Position numbers and translations under genes: made by a program
In this document: piece after piece, positions 7,791-15,698 of the stretch
Position numbering within the stretch: the first letter of the stretch is position 1
How the letters are laid out: every line of letters begins with the position of its first letter
The notes under the pieces: generated by a model
Database searches by the model: none
Seen by the model: the letters and a program-made list of their open reading frames with translations, nothing else
What the model was told of the DNA's origin: nothing
Source: Pirellulaceae bacterium
GTDB lineage: Bacteria; Planctomycetota; Planctomycetia; Pirellulales; Pirellulaceae
Direction: 5' to 3'
DNA length: 64,000 bases
Assembly (NCBI GenBank): GCA_022448645.1
Contig: JAKVBZ010000008.1
Location: 59,421 to 123,420 of the forward strand

Positions 7791-10028
7791 CTAGAGGTCG
7801 AAATTGAATGTTTTGGAAAGATATCTCCACAGGCGACGTGCGATCGTTTGATAGCCGGCGTCAATTTTGGCTGTGCCAGTCGTACCGACCAAGATAAGAC
7901 CATTTTCGTCTTGGACGGGTGCGCTGGCCGGATAGGAAGTTGTGATCGGGCGTTCCATGCCGGTAGCATCCGTTTTGGTTGCCATCTCCCCGCCCGCTTT
8001 GCCTGAGAGTCGGTGAGGACTGTATTCCATGCGTTCTTTGGAGATGTCACGAATGGTACTGTGAAGGCGTTGTCCTGGGAGTTGGGCGAGGAACAATTCG
8101 ACGTCTTGGCCTGGATGTACGAAAGGGATGTCAGATTGATCGATGGCAATCACGGCTTCCAGATCGCAGGGATCTCCGATTTGACAAATCATGACGTCGT
8201 CGGTCAGAAAAGAGAATTTATTCTTGTTCTGTAGAGGAGTTCCGTCCCAGGTAGGCAGCTCGCCGGTTTGGTTGTCGGTGCTGGGCCGTGACGGCGGAGG
8301 AAGGATGACCCCATCGCTGGGGGAGGTGATCACCAGTTTTTCCAATTGCTCATTCCTCTTTTGTAATTGAACTTCGATGGATTTCAGCACTTCTTCAACC
8401 GATTGCAGTTGGGACAGAGCCTCTTCGCTGCGGACTGACTGTATCGACAAAAAATCCAGTTTGGATTCTTGTTGAGCTCGTTGACCTTCCAGCTTTTCTT
8501 TGGCGAGCCGCAGATCGACACTATCGAGCGTTATCAGCTTTTGCCCGGTCTTCACGTGTTGACCTTGTCGTACGTCGTGGACGGTTTTCAATACGCCGGG
8601 GACTTCGACAAATACGCGCTGGGCGTTATGAGCTTGTAACTCAAATTTTCCAAATACGCGAAAGGGCAATGGCACGAAGAAAATGGCTGCGAAAATGATG
8701 GCCAAAACGGCCGCCGTTGCATACATACGGACCGGTTTCACTTTTTCGATCCTCCCAGGCACGTGAAAGAACTTGTACAATTTCCACAGCGGCATGACGG
8801 CCAGCCCATAAATGGATGCCAGCGCGATCAATTGGCCGATAATCTGCAAATTATATGGTTCGAAAACTTTGTTCAGGAACCAAAGGATTGACAACACGAT
8901 GACCCAGCGATAGATCGAAGCCGCGATCGTATAAGTGGCGAAGAAAAGATGATTCCTCTCGGGCAGGAATGGATCGGGTGGCGGTTCGATTCCCAAACAC
9001 CATTCGCCCAATTTACGACTTAATACCGCTGTCGACTTTTGTCGTAAGTTTGGTATTTCGGCGATATCGGACAGAATGTAATAGCCATCGTAACGTAGTA
9101 AAGGATTCGCGTTGAACAGGATGGTACTCACCGAGCTGATGAACATCACGTTCAAGGCCAAATAGTGCAGTAGTCCTGGTTCCGAGAACCACCAGACAAA
9201 CGTGGCGATCGAAGCAATGGTGACTTCGATATACATCCCTGCTGCACCGATTGCTGCACGGTGCCATTTATTGGGCAACATCCATGAGTCCGACACATTG
9301 CAATATAGGCAAGGGGTGAGCACGAGGAACATCACCCCCATTTCGTGGCATTCGCCACCGAAATGCTTACAACTCAACCCGTGGCCAAATTCATGGATTA
9401 CTTTCGTGAGGCTTAGCGTAATGGCCAGCCAGAACCAGTTACTGGAAGCAAAGAATTGGTTGAATGTTGGCAGTTTGGATTGAAAGAGGTCCCATTGAAC
9501 CGTGACTAGAGATACGGCACATAACATCATCACCAGGCAGATCGAAATGGCCCAAGTTGAGAACATCCAGCGAACCCACGGATACAACCACGTCAGGATG
9601 CGATCGGGATCGATGCCTTTGAATCGGATGGCCAGGATGTTGGTGAGCTTGGCCGTCAATTCTTTGCGTTGCCGTTCGCTGCCACGTCGGCGCAATTCGG
9701 GGCCCTGACCTGGAACATCCGAGACGACCAGATTGCTGCGATGAAGCATTCCGATAAGTCGATCTAGTTCTTCGACGGTGATTTTTTGGGGCGGAAATTG
9801 CTTTTCAAATCGGTGTTTGATTTCATCTAGGCTGGTTTTTCCATCTACCATGTGCAGGATGGAAAACTCTTCCTCTTGAAAGCGAAAATAATTCAAGCCA
9901 ACAGGGTCTTTGACCACCCAATAGACACGTCCCTGATAGCGTTGTCGTTCCGCAGTCAGGTCGGCTCGAGCACGCAGCCGTACAGGACGGCTGGAAGACG
10001 AGATCATACTGTCGGCAAGGGAAACCAT
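7791..10028 (-). CDS. Membrane M50 metalloprotease-HlyD fusion (export-type)
   Basis: This 745-residue protein is the last gene of a three-gene minus-strand operon. Residues 30-110 look like a PqqD/winged-helix-type domain ('KTSLDEIKHRFEKQF'). A multi-pass membrane domain follows with the M50 zinc motif 'HEFGH' at 212-216 and a candidate third ligand in 'NANPLLRYDGYY' near 305-316. After a further helix near 430-450, the C-terminal third is a HlyD/biotin-lipoyl-like adaptor with a coiled coil (about 470-570) and a beta-barrel. Similar M50/HlyD proteins (YydH-like) accompany peptide or protein export systems. Whether the protease is active and what it handles cannot be read from the sequence. 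The gap to the upstream gene is only 6 bp. Confidence 0.8.
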   Translation of the reverse strand: MVSLADSMISSSSRPVRLRARADLTAERQRYQGRVYWVVKDPVGLNYFRFQEEEFSILHMVDGKTSLDEIKHRFEKQFPPQKITVEELDRLIGMLHRSNLVVSDVPGQGPELRRRGSERQRKELTAKLTNILAIRFKGIDPDRILTWLYPWVRWMFSTWAISICLVMMLCAVSLVTVQWDLFQSKLPTFNQFFASSNWFWLAITLSLTKVIHEFGHGLSCKHFGGECHEMGVMFLVLTPCLYCNVSDSWMLPNKWHRAAIGAAGMYIEVTIASIATFVWWFSEPGLLHYLALNVMFISSVSTILFNANPLLRYDGYYILSDIAEIPNLRQKSTAVLSRKLGEWCLGIEPPPDPFLPERNHLFFATYTIAASIYRWVIVLSILWFLNKVFEPYNLQIIGQLIALASIYGLAVMPLWKLYKFFHVPGRIEKVKPVRMYATAAVLAIIFAAIFFVPLPFRVFGKFELQAHNAQRVFVEVPGVLKTVHDVRQGQHVKTGQKLITLDSVDLRLAKEKLEGQRAQQESKLDFLSIQSVRSEEALSQLQSVEEVLKSIEVQLQKRNEQLEKLVITSPSDGVILPPPSRPSTDNQTGELPTWDGTPLQNKNKFSFLTDDVMICQIGDPCDLEAVIAIDQSDIPFVHPGQDVELFLAQLPGQRLHSTIRDISKERMEYSPHRLSGKAGGEMATKTDATGMERPITTSYPASAPVQDENGLILVGTTGTAKIDAGYQTIARRLWRYLSKTFNFDL

Positions 10029-10034
10029 AGCTGT

Positions 10035-10937
10035 CTAGCGAACGTCAATGAGCACTTCTGCTTCCATTCCAGGTTTCAGTATCCAGTCCCTGCCTTGTTT
10101 CTTGTTCTGTACTTCGCAGCGGACCAGGAATTTTCCCTTGGCCCTTAGTACGGGGTCCACGAAAACCACATTTCCCTGGAAACTCATGTCCCGCCCACGA
10201 GCCAGCTGCGTTTTGACGTTGACGGACTTGTCGCGGATTTCAGACGGATCGAATTGACTGGAATCCAACAATCCCTCGACGCGCAGGACGTCCATCCGCA
10301 TGATCTGCATGATGGTATCACCTTCCCTTACCCATTCTCCTTCTTCGCGTACCAACTCGACCACGATCCCGTCCAATCCGGATATGACGCGTCGTCGGTT
10401 GATCTCTTCGATAGCTGCCTGAACATCTGCTTGGTGGACATCGGCATTCATTTCAGCAACTTCTCGATCCATCGCATGCTTCTCGATCAACAGCCCAGCT
10501 TCCTCCACGGACAATTCTTGACGCCGGATCGTTACTTTGGGGATGGTGCCTTTGACCTTCCCGTTGGCTCGCACGCTCTCGGCCAACTCGGCTTCGGCCA
10601 CTGCCTTGCTTGCTCGTGCGTAGCGTTCAGGAATCTCGTTGGCCGCTTGCTTGCGTGCCGCTTTCAGTTGAATTTCTGCACGTAGTTTTGTCATCTGAGC
10701 CTGACGGTCGTCGATTTGGGCGAGGAAATCTCCACTTTGCACCCTGTCTCCGTCGCGAACTTCGAGGGCCACTAATTTGCCAGGCGATTCGGCCGGCACT
10801 TCAATCTCCTTGGTGGACGAGACGACGGCTCGTTTGATCGCGGCGTAACCTGCAGCATCACGGTTGTCTGTAACTCCTGCGACGGAGATGGCCGTTGCAC
10901 ATAGGAGTGGTACACCGACAGCTAATAAGAAACGCAT
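10035..10937 (-). CDS. HlyD-family periplasmic adaptor
   Basis: This 300-residue protein begins with a signal-peptide-like segment (MRFLLAVGVPLLCATAISVAG) and then has the membrane-fusion-protein layout: a lipoyl half-motif ('GKLVALEVRDGDRVQSGDFL'), a charged alpha-helical coiled coil at about 85-180, a second lipoyl half ('GLDGIVVELVREEGEWVREG') and a beta-barrel domain. Such adaptors link an inner-membrane transporter to an outer-membrane channel. It sits 12 bp after the GAF-HlyD gene and 6 bp before the M50-HlyD gene, so the three adaptors are probably made together. No ABC, RND or TolC-like gene is present in the window. Confidence 0.85.
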   Translation of the reverse strand: MRFLLAVGVPLLCATAISVAGVTDNRDAAGYAAIKRAVVSSTKEIEVPAESPGKLVALEVRDGDRVQSGDFLAQIDDRQAQMTKLRAEIQLKAARKQAANEIPERYARASKAVAEAELAESVRANGKVKGTIPKVTIRRQELSVEEAGLLIEKHAMDREVAEMNADVHQADVQAAIEEINRRRVISGLDGIVVELVREEGEWVREGDTIMQIMRMDVLRVEGLLDSSQFDPSEIRDKSVNVKTQLARGRDMSFQGNVVFVDPVLRAKGKFLVRCEVQNKKQGRDWILKPGMEAEVLIDVR

Positions 10938-10949
10938 GTTACAGATCTC

Positions 10950-13157
10950 CTAGATCCAGAAGAGAATTTTTGTTTGTATCCAAGCGATCAGATCATGCAG
11001 CCAGACGTAACCTATGGAACGACGGCCGCAGTGAACCTTGGTAGTGACACCGGTGCCTGGCCGTAATTCTGGAAGCTCGTCTTTGTTAATGCGTATACGA
11101 ATTTTGACCGTATTGCCTTCGTCTTCGTGAACGTCTGCCGCGCCGTGGATTTCGACGACATCTCCCTCGAATTCCTTTCCTGGATCCGTAGCCAGGATAT
11201 AGGTGACTTTCAGTGGTTCCTTTTCTTCTTCTGCCTTATTCCAGGAGCGATTGACATGTCCCATGCGGCTTTCTGACATGAATACTTCGATTTCCCATGG
11301 TCCATCGGGATTGACAACGGTCATCAATTTTTGACCAGTCTTGACTGGTCGCCGTTCCAGCTGATCTTTGGGTTTCCAGGTCAACAGAATCCCGTCCATC
11401 GGACTGAGTACTTCAAGATTCGCCAACTTCTCCTGGTAGATTGTGATCTGTTTGTTGAGGCTGGAAATCTGTGCTATGAATCCGTCAAGATTCCCCTGAA
11501 TCTGAGTTTCTTCTTCGTCCGTTAGTCCCCTCTGTAGGAGCTTGCGATCTTCTGCGTCGAACTGCTCTTGGACGGTTTCACGTTCGCCCAACAAGCGTTC
11601 ATATTCCGCATCAATTTCCGTACTCTGCAACGTTGCCAGAACATCACCTTCTTTGACGTTTTTTAAATGTTCCGCCTCTACCTTCGTGACCAGACCATCG
11701 ACCTGGGCATAGACTTCGCGCCGGTCCTGGGGTTGTAACTCGCCGTCGCCTTTCAGGTCAAAATCAGCCCGAACGATGATTAAAGCGAGGATGAGTGCCA
11801 CGATAGCGCTTGTGATCGCAATCGTTTTGGGTAGCGTGCGACCTTGCATGATCCATTTAGCTTTGCCGATCGCCCGCCACACGGGCATGAGAAACAGTGA
11901 ATTGTGTTCTTCGGCGTTAGCCAGAGCGCTGCTACTGTGTTGTACGACGACGTCCACACGTTGTCGCATTGCCGGGTTGACCCGATTGTCTTCGATGTTT
12001 TCAACAACCAACGCACCCACCACTTCTGGTACGGTTTGCTTTTCTCCCGGTGCGGGTGGTGCGTCATCGGTCTCTTTTTTCAACGGCAGGACTGCCACCA
12101 TCTTGGAGTGAGACTGATCGAGATAGGATTGAAGGGCGTTTTCGATTTGCGGTGGCATGTCATCGCTGTTGCCGGTGTACCACACAGGTTCACGCGTGGC
12201 GGCAACGGCAGAAGCTAGTCGGCCAAGGTCTCGGACCGTTGAGGCACGCGGGTCAATGTTGTCTGATCCACTGACCGCCGTGATACGGTATTTGGTTCCG
12301 GTCCTGCGAGCCACACTGACTCGATCGCACTCAATCAGCCGTCGAGCTTCGTTGGCAATGGTGTAGGCAGTGGCACGCGGATCTAACCCAATATGAACGG
12401 CACGGATAAAGCCCTCCAGCTTTTCCCAGAGAGACTCTCGATCTGTAAAATTACGCAGTCGGCGACTCTTGAGGTAGTCACCAACGATTTCGCACATCTC
12501 CACGACAAAGCGAAGATAGCCTCGTTGCGTGGCCGGTCCCGCTCCTGGCCGCTGAAAAATCTCCACGATTCCTTGGACTTCTTGCTCGATCATGACAGGG
12601 CCCAACAGCACAAGAAAGTCTGTGGGGTTTCCTGCTTCTTCGTCGTCGGGAGCGCCAGAATGAGGAGGGATCATTCCCGGTTTGCCGCTGGTTAATGTCT
12701 TCTTAAGCAGCAGCGCGTGTTGCATCTGTTTGTCTTGGCTCTCTCCCAACCCTGTTTTGTGAATACTGACCTGATACTGCAGCTCGACACGTCCCGCATC
12801 GTCAAGCATCCAAATGGCCCCACCTTCGGCTGCCAGCGCCGACACGACACGACTTAAAAACCCTTCAAAAAATTCGTTGGGTTCGATTTCCGACTGTGCC
12901 AGCTGGGCAATTTCTCGTACCAGCGCGCGGATCTGCTGCTTCGTCTGTTCGACCAGTTGATCTTCTGCAGAGAGAGTCGCCTGCTGTGACTCCGGTTGCA
13001 CAGGCGATGAGCTGGAAGCGGGTTCTGGGGCCGGCTGAGAAGCCGCATTGCCTTCAGTCGGCTGTTCATCAGCGGAAGCCGTTACCTCAGCAGCTTCGGG
13101 TTCTTGCTGACGATCTGAATCGGATGATTCTGGGTTGCGGTGATGTTCGTCGCTCAT
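10950..13157 (-). CDS. GAF-domain/HlyD fusion protein
   Basis: The 735-residue product is the first gene of the operon. A Pro/Ser/Glu-rich low-complexity head (about 1-65) is followed by two GAF-like regions (about 75-225 and 235-420), one transmembrane helix near 455-472 ('IAITSAIVALILALIIV') and a periplasmic HlyD adaptor with lipoyl halves 'YAQVDGLVTKVEAEHLKNVK' and 'LEVLSPMDGILLTW' flanking a coiled coil. The topology puts a small-molecule or signal sensor in the cytoplasm and an export adaptor in the periplasm. This would allow export to be gated by a ligand, but no ligand residues can be named. An ATG start at 13157 is used. Confidence 0.8.
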   Translation of the reverse strand: MSDEHHRNPESSDSDRQQEPEAAEVTASADEQPTEGNAASQPAPEPASSSSPVQPESQQATLSAEDQLVEQTKQQIRALVREIAQLAQSEIEPNEFFEGFLSRVVSALAAEGGAIWMLDDAGRVELQYQVSIHKTGLGESQDKQMQHALLLKKTLTSGKPGMIPPHSGAPDDEEAGNPTDFLVLLGPVMIEQEVQGIVEIFQRPGAGPATQRGYLRFVVEMCEIVGDYLKSRRLRNFTDRESLWEKLEGFIRAVHIGLDPRATAYTIANEARRLIECDRVSVARRTGTKYRITAVSGSDNIDPRASTVRDLGRLASAVAATREPVWYTGNSDDMPPQIENALQSYLDQSHSKMVAVLPLKKETDDAPPAPGEKQTVPEVVGALVVENIEDNRVNPAMRQRVDVVVQHSSSALANAEEHNSLFLMPVWRAIGKAKWIMQGRTLPKTIAITSAIVALILALIIVRADFDLKGDGELQPQDRREVYAQVDGLVTKVEAEHLKNVKEGDVLATLQSTEIDAEYERLLGERETVQEQFDAEDRKLLQRGLTDEEETQIQGNLDGFIAQISSLNKQITIYQEKLANLEVLSPMDGILLTWKPKDQLERRPVKTGQKLMTVVNPDGPWEIEVFMSESRMGHVNRSWNKAEEEKEPLKVTYILATDPGKEFEGDVVEIHGAADVHEDEGNTVKIRIRINKDELPELRPGTGVTTKVHCGRRSIGYVWLHDLIAWIQTKILFWI

Positions 13158-13547
13158 GCCGGCACGCTATGTAATTCAAGACGTCGAAGGACCGAGACTT
13201 GCTATCTCGACATAATCATAAATCGGTGAATGACACCGCATTATGTAGCCAAACACTAAACCCGTATATCAGCAGCAGCATTCCCTAGGATGAGGTTATC
13301 TAGGAGATAAGACGTTTCCCGCGATGTCCGGACCAATATTTTTTTGTAAAATGTGGAAAAATTATCGGTAATTCACCCCTAGGATCGTCAAAAAAGGGAA
13401 CGCGTATCTCTTTTTTGTCTGGTCGGACAATTCGATTTGCTGAGTTGCGGCGCGGTTCGGTTAAAATGAGGCGTCGCTGAGTTGCGCTTGGAGCGGTGGT
13501 TTGTCCTTAAAAACCCCCTATACTCCCTATATTTTATCGGTTTTTCC
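13158..13547. promoter_or_regulatory. Divergent intergenic region between export operon and sigma factor gene
   Basis: These 390 bp separate the divergent export operon and the sigma gene and must contain both promoters. They are AT-rich in the middle (around 13340-13375). A short word CCTAGGAT occurs twice (near 13284 and 13379). A GGAAC element near 13399 lies about 15 bp upstream of GTCTGG, a spacing reminiscent of ECF promoters, but this is a weak visual match. No RNA gene or clear terminator was seen. Confidence 0.35.
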
Positions 13548-14126
13548 ATGTGGCCCAATGATCGACTGTCGGTTGGACGCCGTCAAAAGCGTCAAAGTTT
13601 GACTTTCGAGTCTCTCGAACAAAGACGTCTTCTGGCCAGTGATATCGAGCACTTGTATGGCTTAGTGCACGATATTGCCTCAACGTACATCCATTGTCCG
13701 GCGACTTGTGACGACGTCGTCCAAGAGACGGTCATCAAGATCGTTGGGCACTGGGACACGGTTGAATCTTTGGAAGTTCCAGCGCAAAACGCTTATGTAG
13801 TGCGTGCAACCCACAACACGTTTCTTGACTGGGTGCGGGCTGATATTCGAAAGTCTGAACTGGTTGAGCGTGCCTTTACGGATGCGGCATCGGAGACGAC
13901 CGGCGCGGAGAACCCGGTCGAGGCTGTGCTGACCGCAGAGGTTCAGGCGAACATAGAACGCTGGATGCGTAACCAATATGGTGTGGATCGCCGCATCTTG
14001 TTGCTTCGCCAACAGGGCATGACATTCGAACAGATTGGCGAGCAGCTTGAACTGGCCAAATCGACGGTGCAATATCGCTGTCAACGATTGATGGAAGCTT
14101 GTTTCCGTCAATTAGTTGAGCGTTAA
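13548..14126 (+). CDS. ECF-like sigma factor with LEPR-XLL-type N-terminal motif
   Basis: From ATG 13548 the product has 192 residues. A sigma-70 region 2 ('CDDVVQETVIKI' followed by 'THNTFLDWVRADIRK') is followed by a region 4 helix-turn-helix ('MTFEQIGEQLELAKSTVQYR'), which is the layout of an extracytoplasmic-function sigma factor. Ahead of region 2 lies a basic head with 'LTFESLEQRRLLASD' (LEQRRLL at residues 23-29), which matches the LEPR-XLL motif otherwise found near the N-terminus of large planctomycete surface proteins. The frame extends upstream to a TTG at 13482, but ATG 13548 places the motif at its usual distance from the N-terminus. No clear ribosome site is visible. It is divergent from the HlyD/M50 operon, and no anti-sigma gene is adjacent. 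Confidence 0.8.
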   Translation: MWPNDRLSVGRRQKRQSLTFESLEQRRLLASDIEHLYGLVHDIASTYIHCPATCDDVVQETVIKIVGHWDTVESLEVPAQNAYVVRATHNTFLDWVRADIRKSELVERAFTDAASETTGAENPVEAVLTAEVQANIERWMRNQYGVDRRILLLRQQGMTFEQIGEQLELAKSTVQYRCQRLMEACFRQLVER

Positions 14127-14354
14127 ATGGCCACCCGCAACCTCGCTGAGGCTTGCTCCAGATCATTTACACGACCAGATGCCACAAGTGCCAGCAAGCC
14201 ACGGAAATTTTCTTTGGCTGAAAAGAATACTCGATGGCGACACTCAATAACCAAGTGCACCTTGCTTATAGACACGGGAGACGGTGCGATTGACCGCGTA
14301 TGCATCATGGTGTCTTTGCGGACTTTGTCGGACGGCTTGTGCCGTTCCACTTCC

Positions 14355-15668
14355 TCATAAGAGGCGCTGGAATCCCGTCACCGGAAGAGGACCTTGAAGT
14401 CGATCCTCGATGTCGCCTTTCCGCAAAGCATTGGCGATCACGGAAAATGTTTCTCCAATAGCCTGTGCGTAGGGTTGCAGATTTTCTTCGTTATGGGCCA
14501 GCGTGACATAGACCGAGGTACCCGCCATAAAACCACGTTGTAACATTTCTTGGATCATCAGCAACTTCAATTCAGCAGCCAGTTCATGTTCAAAGACCAT
14601 TGTCGGGAAGCAATCGTAATAGGCGGGAAAGCTGATGGGCAAAGAGAATTTCTGTTGGTGATGTTGCCACACTTCTCTAATCTTGCGCCCCATGTAAGCG
14701 ACATGTGCGGGTACATCGACTTGCTGCATTTTTTTCAAGGTGGCTAGCGCGGCCACTGGTCCTACGCGTTCGGACCAGTAGGTACTACTAATGAATGATT
14801 CGTGAGCGCCATCCATTGCCGTGCGAGTACCAATCACTGCCGCAATAGGATGTCCGTTCCCGAGGCTCTTGGCAAACGTGGCCATGTCGGGATTGACGTT
14901 GGTCAGCAAGTGAGCGCCTCCCAAGCATCGTCTCCAGCCGATCGTGATTTCGTCATAGATGAGCAAAGCACCAGTACGGTGTGCTTCGTCCCGTACATGT
15001 TCCAAAAAACCGGGAACCGGATCCTGATGTCGGCATGGTTCCATGATCACACAGGCCAGGTCGTCGCCATGATCTGTGATGATTTGATCGAATGCATCTT
15101 GGTCATTCATTCCGAAAACCCAGGACGTGCCTCGCAGCTCACGCGGTACCCCTAACGGATTCAGCCCGGGCAGCAAATGCCCCCGCAAGGCTTCGCTGGA
15201 TCCTAGATTGGCTGATAAGTACCAATCGTGCCAACCATGGTAGCCACAAATGGCGACTTTGGAACGTTGGGTCGTGGCGCGTGCGATCCGAACTGCGATC
15301 GTAGCGATTTCTCCTCCCGAACGAGCAAAACGGACGTTTTCTGCCCACGGGTGAAGCTCGCACAGCAGGTCAGCCAGTTCGACTTCTTCGGGAGGATTCA
15401 GGAAACTGAAACTGCCTTCTTCCACACACCGCACGACAGCTTGAGTTACTGCGTCGTCTCGGTATCCGAGTAGCACGGCTCCGATACCGTGCGCTGACCA
15501 GTCGTGAAATACGTTGTCATCGATATCCCAGATGTCGATGCCGCGTGCCTTTCGAGAATAGGCGGGCCACTGTCCGGGAGCATGGCGTTCCGGCAATTTA
15601 CTTTGTAGTTGCACTGCTGCCGGGATACGTTCATTGCGTGCGTGTTCGTAAAGTTCGCGTTCTTTCAT
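14355..15668 (-). CDS. Class III PLP-dependent aminotransferase (GSA-aminotransferase-like)
   Basis: This 437-residue enzyme belongs to the class III aminotransferase fold. The PLP lysine is K267 in 'MATFAKSLGNGHPIAAVIG', the PLP-aspartate is in 'LLIYDEITIGWR', and 'RSGGEIATIAVRIARA' and 'GYHGWHDWY' match the glutamate-1-semialdehyde aminotransferase subgroup. It is unlikely to be the housekeeping HemL. It carries an N-terminal extension and resembles the sugar or secondary-metabolite aminotransferases of this subgroup, so the substrate is unknown. It lies 30 bp downstream of the DUF1080 gene on the same strand and is probably co-transcribed with it. Confidence 0.8.
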   Translation of the reverse strand: MKERELYEHARNERIPAAVQLQSKLPERHAPGQWPAYSRKARGIDIWDIDDNVFHDWSAHGIGAVLLGYRDDAVTQAVVRCVEEGSFSFLNPPEEVELADLLCELHPWAENVRFARSGGEIATIAVRIARATTQRSKVAICGYHGWHDWYLSANLGSSEALRGHLLPGLNPLGVPRELRGTSWVFGMNDQDAFDQIITDHGDDLACVIMEPCRHQDPVPGFLEHVRDEAHRTGALLIYDEITIGWRRCLGGAHLLTNVNPDMATFAKSLGNGHPIAAVIGTRTAMDGAHESFISSTYWSERVGPVAALATLKKMQQVDVPAHVAYMGRKIREVWQHHQQKFSLPISFPAYYDCFPTMVFEHELAAELKLLMIQEMLQRGFMAGTSVYVTLAHNEENLQPYAQAIGETFSVIANALRKGDIEDRLQGPLPVTGFQRLL

Positions 15669-15698
15669 TGGAGAGACTTTTTTCCGTAAATGAAAAGC

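Noticed and set aside
8979..9010. tRNA-like GGTTCGATTCCC T-loop
   Set aside because: It lies inside the M50-HlyD gene and no cloverleaf or acceptor stem can be formed around it.
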